Assembly (NCBI GenBank): GCA_964555935.1
Contig: CAZKUN010000015.1
Coordinates: 5,239 to 69,238 of the forward strand
Source of the DNA: CAZKUN01 sp964555935
GTDB lineage: Bacteria > Armatimonadota > Zipacnadia > Zipacnadales > VGFC01
Length of the DNA: 64,000 nucleotides
Direction of reading: 5' to 3'
Within the stretch, counting starts at the first letter, position 1. Each line of letters opens with the position of its first letter. The notes below the pieces were generated by a model. The model was not told where the DNA came from, ran no database searches, and worked only from the letters and a program-made list of their open reading frames with translations. Position numbers and translations under genes: made by a program. Shown here piece by piece: positions 1 to 9,397 of this stretch.

Positions 1-1
1 C

Positions 2-571
2 GTGTCAATCGGGTTCTTGGGCGACGGCGCGGCGAACCAGGGCACGTTCCACGAGTCGCTCAATCTCGCGGCGCTGTGGAATCTGCCCGTGATCCTCGTC
101 TGCGAGAACAACCTCAACGCAGCGTCCACGGCCTTCGAGGTGGGATGCCCGACCGAAGACATCGCGCCCCGCGCCGAAGGCTACGGGATACCGGGCGTGA
201 TCGTCGATGGCCAGGACGTTGTCGCCGTGCAGGACGTAGCTCAGACTGCCATCGACCGCGCGCGCGCCGGAGATGGACCGACGCTGATTGAGGCCAAGAC
301 CTTCCGCTTCGAGAGCCACTGCGCCGCCGGCATGGAGCACCAAGACCTCGGCGCGCTCGGGGAGTGGCGCAAGCGCGATCCAATTGAGATCCACGAGAAG
401 CGCTTGCTCGCCGAGGGCATCGTGACTGACGGCGACATCGCTGACTTGCACGAGCAGATACAGGGCGAGATGGACGAAGCCGAGGAGTTCGCCAAGAACA
501 GCCCGTTGGCCCAGCCCGAGCTGCTGGCATCCTTCGAGGAAGGAAGCGTTCTCCACAATGCGCGAGGTTAA
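2..571 (+). CDS. 2-oxoacid dehydrogenase E1 component, alpha subunit (5'-truncated)
   Basis: The frame runs in from the left edge, so only about 189 C-terminal residues of a subunit that is usually 320-370 long are present and the true start lies outside. It is the alpha chain of a heterotetrameric thiamine-diphosphate E1 of the pyruvate/acetoin/branched-chain 2-oxoacid dehydrogenase type, which decarboxylates a 2-oxoacid and passes the acyl group to a lipoyl E2. The TPP-Mg motif is visible: GDGAANQG at the start, closed by NN (CENN) about 28 residues later. A conserved GPTLIEAKTFRFESH segment follows, then a helical C-terminus. The stop overlaps the E1-beta start by 14 nt, so the subunits are translationally coupled. 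No E2 or E3 is in the window. The substrate cannot be told from sequence; the linked sugar dehydrogenase makes acetoin-type or sugar-derived substrates as plausible as pyruvate. Confidence 0.9.
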   Translation: MSIGFLGDGAANQGTFHESLNLAALWNLPVILVCENNLNAASTAFEVGCPTEDIAPRAEGYGIPGVIVDGQDVVAVQDVAQTAIDRARAGDGPTLIEAKTFRFESHCAAGMEHQDLGALGEWRKRDPIEIHEKRLLAEGIVTDGDIADLHEQIQGEMDEAEEFAKNSPLAQPELLASFEEGSVLHNARG

Positions 572-1520
572 CTACGCGGCAGCGGTCAGCGAGGCCATCC
601 GTGAGGAGATGGAGCGCGACGAGTCAGTCTTCCTGATCGGCGAGGACATCGGCTCCGTGCGAGGCGGGGAGGATCTGTTCGGCCAGTTCCGTGAGCGGCG
701 CGTCTGGCAGACGCCGATCTCCGAATCGGCGTTCACCGGCCTGGGCGTCGGCGCGGCAGCATCCGGACTCCGGCCGGTCGTCGAGATCATGTACTGCGAC
801 TTCGTGACTGTCTGCATGGACCAGATCTGCAACCAGGCGGCCAAGCTCAATCTCATGAGCGGCGGCTCGGTGAAAGTGCCGATGGTTATCCGCACGCCCG
901 CCGGGTGCGGCACCCGCGAGGGCGCGCATCACAGCCAGAGCCTCGAAGCCTGGTTCATGCACACGCCGGGGCTCAAAGTCGTCATGCCCTCCACGCCCTA
1001 CGATGTGAAGGGCCTGATGAAGGCCAGCATCCGCGACGACGGGCCGGTCGTCTTCATCCAGCACCGCCTGCTTCACCCGTTGACCGGCGATGTCCCAGAG
1101 GGCGATTGGATCGTGCCCCTCGGCGAGGCCGACGTGAAGCGCGAGGGCACCGATGTCACCGTCGTCGCCACCGCGTACGCCGTGACGAAAGCCCTTCAGG
1201 CCGCCGAGGCCCTCGAGGGTGAGGTCAGCGTCGAGGTCGTTGATCCCCGCACGCTCGTGCCGCTGGATCTCGATACGATCTTGGCATCCGTCGAGAAGAC
1301 CGGGCGCCTGCTGGTGGTACACGAGGCTCCGACGCGCGGCGGCTTTGGCTCCGAGGTCGTCAGCCGCGTGGTCTGCGAGAAGCCCGGCTTCCTGAAGACC
1401 GCGCCGCACATTCTCGGCAGCGTCAACATCCCCATGCCCTACAGCCCGGCTCTTGAGGACGCGTGCATCCCGCAAGTCGGCGACATCATCCGTGAGGTCC
1501 GCAACAGGATGGCCCAATGA
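558..1520 (+). CDS. 2-oxoacid dehydrogenase E1 component, beta subunit
   Basis: Complete 320-residue beta chain of the heterotetrameric E1, the usual length for PdhB/AcoB/BkdB. Family marks in order: GEDIG near residue 28 (the acidic residue that activates thiamine), TPISESAFTGLGVGAA near 50, the pyrimidine-binding domain with AHHSQSLEAWF near 125, the C-terminal transketolase domain with VVDPRTLVPLD near 225, then VHEAPTRGGFGSEV and the closing NIPMPYSPALED. Together with the upstream alpha chain it forms the decarboxylase of a 2-oxoacid dehydrogenase complex in the cytoplasm. The start lies 14 nt inside the alpha gene and the stop overlaps the next start (ATGA at 1517-1520), so three genes are coupled. 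Pyruvate, acetoin and branched-chain types cannot be separated here. Confidence 0.93.
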   Translation: MREVNYAAAVSEAIREEMERDESVFLIGEDIGSVRGGEDLFGQFRERRVWQTPISESAFTGLGVGAAASGLRPVVEIMYCDFVTVCMDQICNQAAKLNLMSGGSVKVPMVIRTPAGCGTREGAHHSQSLEAWFMHTPGLKVVMPSTPYDVKGLMKASIRDDGPVVFIQHRLLHPLTGDVPEGDWIVPLGEADVKREGTDVTVVATAYAVTKALQAAEALEGEVSVEVVDPRTLVPLDLDTILASVEKTGRLLVVHEAPTRGGFGSEVVSRVVCEKPGFLKTAPHILGSVNIPMPYSPALEDACIPQVGDIIREVRNRMAQ

Positions 1521-2563
1521 CCGCGCCCATCGGCTGTGTCGTGATCGGCTACGGACCGAAGCACAACTTCGGCTGGGCTCACGCGGCGTGGATCGACGCG
1601 ACGCCCGAGTTGAAGCTCGTCGGCGTCTGCGACATCGACCCACCACGCACGGCCGCCGCGCTTGAGGCCTTCCCCGGCATCCGCACCTACAACGACACGG
1701 CTGACGTCTGGGCCGATGGCGATGTTGCGCTCGTGTCCGTCGTGACGCCACACCACACCCACTGCCCGATCGTCGTTGAGGCGCTGAGCGCGGGCAGGCA
1801 CGTCGTGGTCGAGAAAGCGATGTGCCTGACGGTCGGCGAGGCGACGGAGATGGTGGACGCGGCCGAGGCTGCGGGGAAGATGCTCGCCGTTCATCACAAT
1901 CGCCGCCACGACGGCAACTACCGGCGCATCAAGGAGATCGTCGACAGCGGCGCGATCGGCGATGTCTTCCACATCGAACTCGCCGCCGGCAGCTACGGCC
2001 CGTTCAGCCATGGCTGGTACTCGGAGAAGATCACGTCAGGCGGGGCTTTCTACTTCTGGGGGCCACACGCGGTCGATTGGGTGCTCAACCTTGTCCCCTC
2101 GCGCATCGCGGGCGTGAACGGTTTCTTCCACAAGCTCATGTGGCACGAGATGACGAATGAGGATCAGGTCCGAGCGCTGATTCGCTTCGAGAACGAGTGC
2201 GTCGCCGATGTCTCGTGGTCTCATCTCGCCGCGGCGGGCAAGCCCTTGTGGCGCATTCTCGGGACCAAAGGCGCCATCGTCGACACGGGCATCGGCGGCA
2301 ACGTCGGCTATGAGAAGGAGATCCGCGGCCCCGTCGGCGGCAGCCTCACTCTCATCACGATGACCGACGACGGGCGCAAGGAAGAGGAAGTCCCGTACCT
2401 CGAATCAGACTGGCCCACCTACTGGCAGATGGTTGCGGACCATCTCCTCCGAGGCGCAGTTGTGCCGGTTCCTGGCGACTTTGGTCGCCGTGTCATCGGC
2501 GTCTTCCAAGCGGCCGAGAAGTCATCAGAGTCCGGTCAGACGGAGACCGTGCCGTACGAGTAG
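1517..2563 (+). CDS. Gfo/Idh/MocA-family NAD(P)-dependent oxidoreductase
   Basis: A 348-residue cytoplasmic dehydrogenase. The N-terminal Rossmann fold has beta1 CVVIGYGPKHNFGWAH, where the usual GxGxxG is replaced by GYGPKH, then a beta2 acidic end (VCDID). The catalytic-Lys motif reads VVEKAM at residues 97-102 where most of the family has EKP. The C-terminal half is the alpha/beta substrate domain, with a WGPHAVDWVLNLV segment resembling the family's conserved His region. Family members oxidise a hydroxyl of sugars, inositols or sugar acids. The start is the ATG of the ATGA overlap with E1 beta, so it is probably in the same operon. It ends 4 bp from the converging M60 gene. The substrate is unknown; a role in making or using a keto-sugar for the adjacent E1 is inference. 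Confidence 0.85.
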   Translation: MTAPIGCVVIGYGPKHNFGWAHAAWIDATPELKLVGVCDIDPPRTAAALEAFPGIRTYNDTADVWADGDVALVSVVTPHHTHCPIVVEALSAGRHVVVEKAMCLTVGEATEMVDAAEAAGKMLAVHHNRRHDGNYRRIKEIVDSGAIGDVFHIELAAGSYGPFSHGWYSEKITSGGAFYFWGPHAVDWVLNLVPSRIAGVNGFFHKLMWHEMTNEDQVRALIRFENECVADVSWSHLAAAGKPLWRILGTKGAIVDTGIGGNVGYEKEIRGPVGGSLTLITMTDDGRKEEEVPYLESDWPTYWQMVADHLLRGAVVPVPGDFGRRVIGVFQAAEKSSESGQTETVPYE

Positions 2564-2567
2564 CCTC

Positions 2568-5516
2568 TCACTTCCCTGGCAGGCGCAGGTAGTCCGCTCC
2601 AACCACCTCGCGCTCGATATCCGGACCCTCCCACGCGACGGACAGGTGGTCGTTGCCGCCGCCCTCTTTCAGCCGCGCTTCGATGTAGTACCTCTGCCCG
2701 CCCGTCAGCGCCACGGGCTCGGACTTCTGCTCCGGCGTTGCATCCCACGCCCTCGGCGACGAGTAGCCACCGACCTCTGCAATGAGCTTGGCATTTTCCG
2801 AATCCTCATCCGTGCTGAGAAGCAATTCGCCCGCATCATCCGACGCGATCCAGAACGTATAGTCGCCGTCGGTCGGCGGGACGAGAATCGCTCGCATTCT
2901 CGCGCCGAAGTTGTCCGCGCGATTCGCCGGCGCCTCCAGCCCGTCGACGATCGTGATGTCATCCGGGTTGTCCGGGAAACGCGCGTCGCCGGTCAGATCC
3001 GCGATCGCTCCGCCCGCTATGTTGTTCCACGTTTCAAGCCACGCGCCCGCGCCCCTCACCGAGATGGCGACAGCCGTCTCGTGCTCGTGCCCCGTGCTCG
3101 AGACCACGCCATACGTGAACGAGTCCTCGCCCTCAAAGCCCTCCTCCGCCGCGTAGGTCCACGTCCCGTCGCCGTTGCCAGTGACCGTGCCGTTCGTCGG
3201 CTGGCCGACGCTCACCACGTCCGCCCTGTCATCGAGCGACAACGCATCGCCTTGAAGGTCGAGCGTGATCTCGTCGCCAACCGCAATCGTCGCGCCGGCA
3301 ATTCCGCCGATCGCCGGCATCCAGTCGGGCAGCCCGGCAACTCGGTCGAGCGCCGCTTGCCCAAGCTCCAAGCCCCAGTAATCCCGCATGAACTTCGTCA
3401 GGTTGTGCTCGACCGATTCGGACGCCCGGATGAGGAATTCGTCGCGCTTCTCGGCATCGCTCGTGGGGAGCCTGTCCGGATTCGCCACTGCGTCATGGTC
3501 GTACGTCAGGAAGATCCTCTTCCAAGCGTCCCAGCCGAAGCCGTCGCGGATCTGCAGGAACATCGCCAGTTTCTGTCCGACCCCGACCTTCGTGTAGCCG
3601 CCCTTCTCGACCGATGTCAGGGCCTGGCCCATCACCTTCGGCGGATACGTGGTCCATCCCCAGCCCGCCTTGCCCTTGATGCCGTGCATGTCGCGCGTGT
3701 AGACGCTGAAGATGTTGACGGTTGCCTCGATGCTCCCGTCGAATGTGTAGGGGTTGTTCCAGCCCCAACTCTTGTCCGGTCTGCGCTGCGTCTCGTGACC
3801 GAGTTCGTGGAACCAGCCCCAGCTCCCATTCGCGTGCAGGTGCTCGATGTCGTTGATGCCCCAGATGCCGGGGCCTTGAGCCGGATAGCCCGCATGCGCG
3901 CCGCCGGCGCTGATCTGCACGTCGATGTTGATCCGCTCGGCGTTCGTGCGGATGTATCCATGCCCCGCGAGGTCGTCCTGGAACGCGACGACTTCGTCCC
4001 AGAAGGTCATCAACTCTGTGAGGCCATCCAGCTCCTCGACTGCTGACTTGGGCATGGAGAAGATGAGGTGCTCCGAGCATAGCTCCGCGTATGGCGCGGG
4101 CTTTGTTCGCTGCTCGTTCGCCCACTCCTCGTCCGTGGTCTCGCCAAGCACGAAGTACGGCGCCTCGATCGCGCCGTCAATCGTGACGTCAAAGTCGTTC
4201 ATGTTCGGCGTCTTGCCGCCGACGTCGATATACAGCGCGCCGCCAAACGGGCTGGCGACGGTCGTTGTCTCCGCCTCGATCTTGTATCGTCGCGCCACGC
4301 GCGGCATGCGCAGCCACGTGCCCTTGCCGCCGATGTCGTCTGTGTGCCCGCTGATCTGTACGGCAAATCCCTTGTCGGCTGCGGCCTCGGGCACCTTGAC
4401 GATGACCTGGTCGCCCGGCGCGGCGTAGAGTCCCGTGCTGTGCCAACGCGTCTTGGCCGTATCGATGGTGACCTCGCGCTTGACGCGCGGCGCATCCACC
4501 GGGATCTCGCCGAAGACTTTCTCGGCCGTGCGGTGAGCCTCAATGTCCTCCACCGGCGTCTCGTTGAGCATCGCCAGTTCGCGGCGCAGCAGCGCCCTCT
4601 CGAACAGGTCCTTGACCGGCGTCGCCGGAGTCGGCTCAATCTGAGCGATGCGGTCGCCGAAGGCCACGTCGAGTTCCGCGATCAGCGCGTCGCCGGGCGG
4701 CAGCGTCGCGTAGAGTCCGTCCATCAGGTTGGCGGCGCGGTCCTTGATCGGTTGCTCGTGCTCGACAGCCCCGTGTAGGACCTCGAGCAGCGTCTGCTCG
4801 GTGACGTGTTCTGTCGCCCGCTCGATGTCGATCAGCTCCGTCTCCCACCGATTCCCACCGGGGAACGCTATGCCAATGTCTCTCAACAGCATGTTGCCGG
4901 GCGCGTCCGAGATCGGCTTGTTCCACCACCACGAGTAGCCCACGCCGTACTCCGCAAGGAAGAGTCCGCCGCCGGTCTTCACGAACTCGGCGATGCCGTT
5001 GAGGTGCTCCTGAGACATCGACGCGCCCATCCAACCGATCAGCACGTCCACATCCTGCAGGTCCGCGTAGCTGGCATCTTCCTCGGCGATCCCCGTGTAG
5101 CCCTGGCCGGCAAGCCAGGTCTGGAAACCCGAGTGCCCGGTCGACGCGACGCGAATGTCTTTCGCGTCGGTCTGGGCGAGCCAGGTCAACGCGTTGGTGT
5201 AGAACTTGCCCGAGTCGCCTTGATCGCCGTACGCATCCATGTTCAGCATCTGGTGATCGGGGACGGCAACGACTCTCCCCTCGCCCCACGCGGCGGCGGC
5301 AATGACGCACCCCTCGCCCGGTCCGCCCGCGTAGTTCCCAACCGCGAAGGAAGTTGGGCCATAGGCAATCATTCGTCCGGGCTGGTTGCCGCCATGGATC
5401 TTCTCAACGCCCGCGAGGATCGCGTCGCGCGCGGCCTCAACGTCTTGAGCAGGCGCGCTCGCGGCGAGGATTCCCAGCAGGCAAGTAGTGATCAACACCC
5501 ATATCAGTCGGCGCAT
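2568..5516 (-). CDS. Secreted M60-like zinc metallopeptidase with PA14 domain
   Basis: About 982 residues from the ATG at 5516, chosen because GGAGAG lies just upstream and a clean signal peptide follows (MRRLIWVLITTCLLGILAASAPAQ). An in-frame upstream ATG at 5561 adds 15 unlikely residues. A ThuA/GATase-like N-terminal region covers roughly residues 30-250. The M60-like (mucinase/enhancin-type) catalytic domain has the zinc motif HELGH at 570-574 with Glu597 in GSIEATVNIFSVY, fitting HExxH-x(8-28)-E. Next come a cadherin/Ig-like repeat (about 735-815, with NGDGTWTY and DSFTYGV) and a C-terminal PA14 domain (about 822-978, with TDGDYTFWIASDDAGELLLS). M60 enzymes cut glycoproteins next to O-glycans; PA14 commonly binds sugars. 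It lies 90 bp after the GH42-like gene on the same strand. Peptidase class is confident; a mucin-like target is inference. Confidence 0.85.
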   Translation of the reverse strand: MRRLIWVLITTCLLGILAASAPAQDVEAARDAILAGVEKIHGGNQPGRMIAYGPTSFAVGNYAGGPGEGCVIAAAAWGEGRVVAVPDHQMLNMDAYGDQGDSGKFYTNALTWLAQTDAKDIRVASTGHSGFQTWLAGQGYTGIAEEDASYADLQDVDVLIGWMGASMSQEHLNGIAEFVKTGGGLFLAEYGVGYSWWWNKPISDAPGNMLLRDIGIAFPGGNRWETELIDIERATEHVTEQTLLEVLHGAVEHEQPIKDRAANLMDGLYATLPPGDALIAELDVAFGDRIAQIEPTPATPVKDLFERALLRRELAMLNETPVEDIEAHRTAEKVFGEIPVDAPRVKREVTIDTAKTRWHSTGLYAAPGDQVIVKVPEAAADKGFAVQISGHTDDIGGKGTWLRMPRVARRYKIEAETTTVASPFGGALYIDVGGKTPNMNDFDVTIDGAIEAPYFVLGETTDEEWANEQRTKPAPYAELCSEHLIFSMPKSAVEELDGLTELMTFWDEVVAFQDDLAGHGYIRTNAERINIDVQISAGGAHAGYPAQGPGIWGINDIEHLHANGSWGWFHELGHETQRRPDKSWGWNNPYTFDGSIEATVNIFSVYTRDMHGIKGKAGWGWTTYPPKVMGQALTSVEKGGYTKVGVGQKLAMFLQIRDGFGWDAWKRIFLTYDHDAVANPDRLPTSDAEKRDEFLIRASESVEHNLTKFMRDYWGLELGQAALDRVAGLPDWMPAIGGIAGATIAVGDEITLDLQGDALSLDDRADVVSVGQPTNGTVTGNGDGTWTYAAEEGFEGEDSFTYGVVSSTGHEHETAVAISVRGAGAWLETWNNIAGGAIADLTGDARFPDNPDDITIVDGLEAPANRADNFGARMRAILVPPTDGDYTFWIASDDAGELLLSTDEDSENAKLIAEVGGYSSPRAWDATPEQKSEPVALTGGQRYYIEARLKEGGGNDHLSVAWEGPDIEREVVGADYLRLPGK

Positions 5517-5606
5517 GTTCGCTCTCCGTCGTGCGTTTGCTGCGGCATCGTAACCGCCCACGATACGCCCTCCACGCGAGAGCGCGCAAGGGTTCCCTCG
5601 TCACAT

Positions 5607-8600
5607 TCAGGGGCTTGTGAGACGGTACAGCACGGTCGATTTCGGGGGAACATCAAGCGTGATGGTGTCGGTGTCTTGCGCGACTGTCTGCTCGGCGAAC
5701 ACGTCGAAGACAGTCGCTTCGGCGGGGAGCTTCAACTCGCCCGTCGCCGGCTCGGCGCCCGTATGCAGCGCGACGTACTCCCGGTTGGCGAACAGCACCT
5801 CACTGCCCTCTCGATATATGTGCGCGCCCGACCAGCGCGCGATGTTGCGCAGCAGATCTGAGTTCAGATAGGGCACCGGCGCGTAGACGCTTCGCCACTC
5901 GCCGACATCTCGCACGCATAGCGCGCCCATCCGCGGCTGCACCTCATCGTCGATGACCCAATGCCCGAGCACCGTCGCGTCGGTCTCATCAGCATCCACG
6001 TAGACGACGGGCCACACCTCGTTGCCAAACCGCTCCCATGTCGCGCCCGGCGGGAAGCCGAGTGCCGTCAACCGCAAGTTGGCGAGGCCTTGAGTGATCG
6101 CGTGATCGCCAGTGATCTCGTAGCTCTGGACGGCCCTGCGCCGATCCCATGAGACCCCCGAGATGCCCGTGACCTCCGCAACCCGGTCGGGGGATGGCGG
6201 GAGCCCCGGTCCGGCCAAGCCCGGCGCCCACAGCCACACCAGCGTCCGGTCGCCGCCCTTGCACAGGTCCAGCCAGCCCCGTTCCTCGTCGCCAAGGTAG
6301 AACGGGTTTAGGAAGACCAGCATCCGGTACTGATCCAGCATCCCCCGCCCTGCGAGGACGGGGATATCCTCGAGGTTGTAGGCGTCATGCGGCGCGCCGA
6401 TTCGCTGCATGCTATCGACCAAAGTCAGGCGGCCGATGGCGATGTTGATCTGAGCGGTTGGTGCGAAAATGTCTTGCGCGGTGAGCGTGTTGCCGTGATA
6501 GAAGACCGCGATCTCCGACGAGGGACTTCGCTCTGGTGACGCTTGCGCTTCCTCGTAGACGCCCTTGATCTTGGTCGCGAACTTGGCGAACTCGGGATCC
6601 CGGAACCACTCCCTCGCGCGCGCGCCGCCCTGGCCCTGAGCGAACTCATACCACCACCAGCCCGTGCCATGCGTGATCGCTGCGGCGCAGTCGCGCTTCA
6701 GCACCTCAATGGTATTTCGCCGGTTGAAGGTCTTCGGCATGTGCTCCGCGAGGTACGTCCGCGTGTCCTGCTCGTAGATCCAAAGTTTGCCGTGCAGCCG
6801 CATGGAATCGATGATGTTCAGTCCCCAAAAGGGCCCGCCCGGTCGGCGCGCCTGGTTGTATTCGCTGGGGCTGACGTAGAAGTCCAGATCCTTCGTTCGG
6901 CATGCCTTCGCCACTGCCGTGTGCCCGTGGAATCCGGGAACCGATGTGTAGAGTTGCGAGATCGCATACCCGTAGTAGCACCCCGTCAGCAAGCGCCCAT
7001 CAGACGCCTCCTTCACGCCTCGGCCCCACGCCGCGAACGTGTCGATCATCGCCTCCGAGTAGCACTGGTAGTAGTCGATCGGCATCGCGCCGACGCCCGC
7101 GCGCGTGGAGTCAAGGACCGATCCCGCGTCCTCGGGCCGGCCCGTGCCTGTGATCGCATCGCACACCGTGTTGGCGTCCAGTTTCGCGGGCTCGAGCACG
7201 GCGTCGAAGGTGATGTCGTCCTGCCGCCACGCCTGTTGCAGTGCCTCGTCCGTCCCGTACTTGCCGATCAGCCACTCGCGCCAGGTCCGCCGCGCTGCCA
7301 TCGATAGATCGCCCGCGTCCCATTCATCCTTCGGCTTCGCGTCGTACTGGCCGGCCTCGTTGATCAGCAGATTGAACTCGTTGCCCCCCCAGTAGTTCTC
7401 GCCCGCGCGACCCGCGAACAGGCAGACCCCGATGATGTTCTGAGCGTAGGTCTGCCCCTTCATGTGTTCGACCAGACGTTTCAGCCCCTCGGCGCCCGCC
7501 CGGCGCCATGACTGCGACATGAATGTTGGGCGGACCTGCCCGCGGTCGGGCACGGTGAGGGCGAGCGGGATGACGAGATTCCCCCGGCCGCCGCGCGTCT
7601 GCTCGGAGGGGTTGTCGAATAGCCACTGAGGGTTCGGGTCCATCCAGACGGCCGGCATAAGGCGGATCTCAGGATCGATGCCGACCGCATTCTCCATCAT
7701 CGTATCCACCCGCGCGAGCCACCACTCAAAGTACCCGTCAGCTTCGCTTGGCGCCGGGATCGGAGACCCGTCAATCACCGGTCGGAAGAGCTTCACGCCC
7801 GTCGCTGCGTAGTCGTTGTATCGCTGCAGATTTCCGTATGACGATGACCACAGAATCGGCGCCGTCGGCTGATTGTCGATGTGCAGCGTCGGTGTCCCCG
7901 CACGTGTCCGCACGTCACACTCTGGGAAGCCCTCGCCGCCCGCAACCGTCGCGCCACGGTCGACGCCGATGGAGAAATGCAGGCCATACCGATCAGTCGT
8001 CGCCCCGTCCGGAGCCGCCAGCTCGGCGCCGCCCTTAGGCGTTGATAGCAGCAGCGTCGCGGCCGTCTGTCGCGGCGCGTAGTCGGGCACTGGGACCGAG
8101 ATCAGCACCTCATGCGCGCCCGCTTGCCATTCGCTCGTCTTCAGCACATCCTCCGCAAGGTGCGCGCCCCACAGTTCGTAGTCATGGTCCCGCCAGAGCG
8201 ACGTCTCGCCGAGTCGCACCACCAGCGCGTAGTCTCGGCTCAGCGGCCCATCGCACTGAATGGTCGCTGCAATCTCGACCGTCTCCCCAGGCTTCACGGG
8301 AGTCGGCGTCACGGACAGCGCCGTCACGGTGACACGGCCTTCCGGAGCTACGTTCGGGTAAGGCACGTTCCATGACCAGTGCCAGCGCGTGTTTGGCCAT
8401 TGCATGATGCGGCACGCGATCCAGCGGGTGTCGCTGAAGCCGGCTTTTCGCCAGTCCGGCACGATGCCCTGATCCTGTTGACCGGTCCACTGATCGTCGG
8501 TCACGATCAACTCGCGCGCCCCGTCCTGCCGGACGATGATTAGCTCCGCCAGCAACCCGTGGCTTCCGACCTCATAAACGTCGTCCGCCGACGCCGCCAG

Positions 8601-9386
8601 AACGTTCTCGCCCTCGACGAGCCACTCAACCGGGATCTCGCGCACCTCCGCCTCCCGCAGCGATCCCCCGTGGAGGCTCCCATGCCGCAACGCCGGACGG
8701 TTGTTGACCCAGAACTCATTCAGTCGGTCGAACGCGCACGCCAGGAGCCACGCCTCCGCGATCTCGCTCGGGTCGGCTATCTCGAAGCTCCGTCGGAAGT
8801 ACCGTCGTGAGGGCTCGCGGTTGGGGATGTATAGCGATGGCTCCGGCCAGATCCATCTCGCCTGCCACTTGGGCGCCAGCTCGATCGGCAGCACGGTCTC
8901 CGGGCCTCTGACCTCGATCTCGCTGATCGAGAACTGCCCTGTCGGCGCGGACCGGACGACCAGTCGGATCGCCGTCGTGTGGATCGGCTCGTCCAGCGCG
9001 TGGACTTGCTCGGAATCGACGCCCGCGTCCTCGGCGTTGCCTGTCGCGATCTCAACCCAGGCATCGCCTCTCAGCGCCTCAATCGCATACTCGCCGACTG
9101 GCTCGACGGCGTCAAAGGGGCATTCAGGAAACTGGTTCAACGCGATCTCACGCACCTCAACCGGCACGCGCCACTCCACCCGCAGCCAAACGGGGAACGT
9201 CCCCTTCTCCGAGACCCACGCAGTGCTCGGCTTGCCGTCGGTGGTCTTCCCGGGTGAGAAGGTGAAGTTATCGACCGACGCCAGCGCTGTCGGCATTCCG
9301 CCCGAGGTCTGCAGACACAGGTTCACGAGGTCCTGCGAGGTCGCCGGGACGGACAGCGCCGCGAGCAGCGCGAGAGTCATGTGCAT
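5607..9386 (-). CDS. Secreted multidomain GH42-like hydrolase (discoidin plus TIM barrel)
   Basis: 1259 residues with a short signal peptide (MTLALLAALSVPATSQ). The ATG at 9386 has AAGGAG 7 nt upstream. The order is an F5/8-type-C (discoidin-like) carbohydrate-binding domain (about 20-165), a galactose-binding or GH2/rhamnosidase-like sandwich (about 170-325, ARWIWPEPSLY and YFRRSFEI), a linker Ig-like domain, then a large TIM barrel with GH42-like tail domains. Two Glu recur at matching places in the paralogue at 23.3-26.0 kb: Glu663 (AGENYWGG) and Glu872 (WIYEQDTRTY). They are good candidates for the acid/base and nucleophile. It sits 11 bp behind the GHL10 gene in an apparent operon. Closest family is GH42/beta-galactosidase-like; the actual glycan is not predictable, and it could belong to an unassigned GH family. 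Confidence 0.72.
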   Translation of the reverse strand: MHMTLALLAALSVPATSQDLVNLCLQTSGGMPTALASVDNFTFSPGKTTDGKPSTAWVSEKGTFPVWLRVEWRVPVEVREIALNQFPECPFDAVEPVGEYAIEALRGDAWVEIATGNAEDAGVDSEQVHALDEPIHTTAIRLVVRSAPTGQFSISEIEVRGPETVLPIELAPKWQARWIWPEPSLYIPNREPSRRYFRRSFEIADPSEIAEAWLLACAFDRLNEFWVNNRPALRHGSLHGGSLREAEVREIPVEWLVEGENVLAASADDVYEVGSHGLLAELIIVRQDGARELIVTDDQWTGQQDQGIVPDWRKAGFSDTRWIACRIMQWPNTRWHWSWNVPYPNVAPEGRVTVTALSVTPTPVKPGETVEIAATIQCDGPLSRDYALVVRLGETSLWRDHDYELWGAHLAEDVLKTSEWQAGAHEVLISVPVPDYAPRQTAATLLLSTPKGGAELAAPDGATTDRYGLHFSIGVDRGATVAGGEGFPECDVRTRAGTPTLHIDNQPTAPILWSSSYGNLQRYNDYAATGVKLFRPVIDGSPIPAPSEADGYFEWWLARVDTMMENAVGIDPEIRLMPAVWMDPNPQWLFDNPSEQTRGGRGNLVIPLALTVPDRGQVRPTFMSQSWRRAGAEGLKRLVEHMKGQTYAQNIIGVCLFAGRAGENYWGGNEFNLLINEAGQYDAKPKDEWDAGDLSMAARRTWREWLIGKYGTDEALQQAWRQDDITFDAVLEPAKLDANTVCDAITGTGRPEDAGSVLDSTRAGVGAMPIDYYQCYSEAMIDTFAAWGRGVKEASDGRLLTGCYYGYAISQLYTSVPGFHGHTAVAKACRTKDLDFYVSPSEYNQARRPGGPFWGLNIIDSMRLHGKLWIYEQDTRTYLAEHMPKTFNRRNTIEVLKRDCAAAITHGTGWWWYEFAQGQGGARAREWFRDPEFAKFATKIKGVYEEAQASPERSPSSEIAVFYHGNTLTAQDIFAPTAQINIAIGRLTLVDSMQRIGAPHDAYNLEDIPVLAGRGMLDQYRMLVFLNPFYLGDEERGWLDLCKGGDRTLVWLWAPGLAGPGLPPSPDRVAEVTGISGVSWDRRRAVQSYEITGDHAITQGLANLRLTALGFPPGATWERFGNEVWPVVYVDADETDATVLGHWVIDDEVQPRMGALCVRDVGEWRSVYAPVPYLNSDLLRNIARWSGAHIYREGSEVLFANREYVALHTGAEPATGELKLPAEATVFDVFAEQTVAQDTDTITLDVPPKSTVLYRLTSP

Positions 9387-9397
9387 CGTTAGGCTCC

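Noticed and set aside
2433..4046. 537-codon open frame on the + strand
   Set aside because: Lies antisense to the M60-like peptidase, whose HExxH motif, signal peptide and domains are convincing. The product is Arg/Ala/Pro-rich without domains, typical of shadow frames at high GC.
4806..5861. 351-codon open frame on the + strand
   Set aside because: Spans the end of the GH42-like gene, the gap and the M60-like start on the other strand; no ribosome site or domain.
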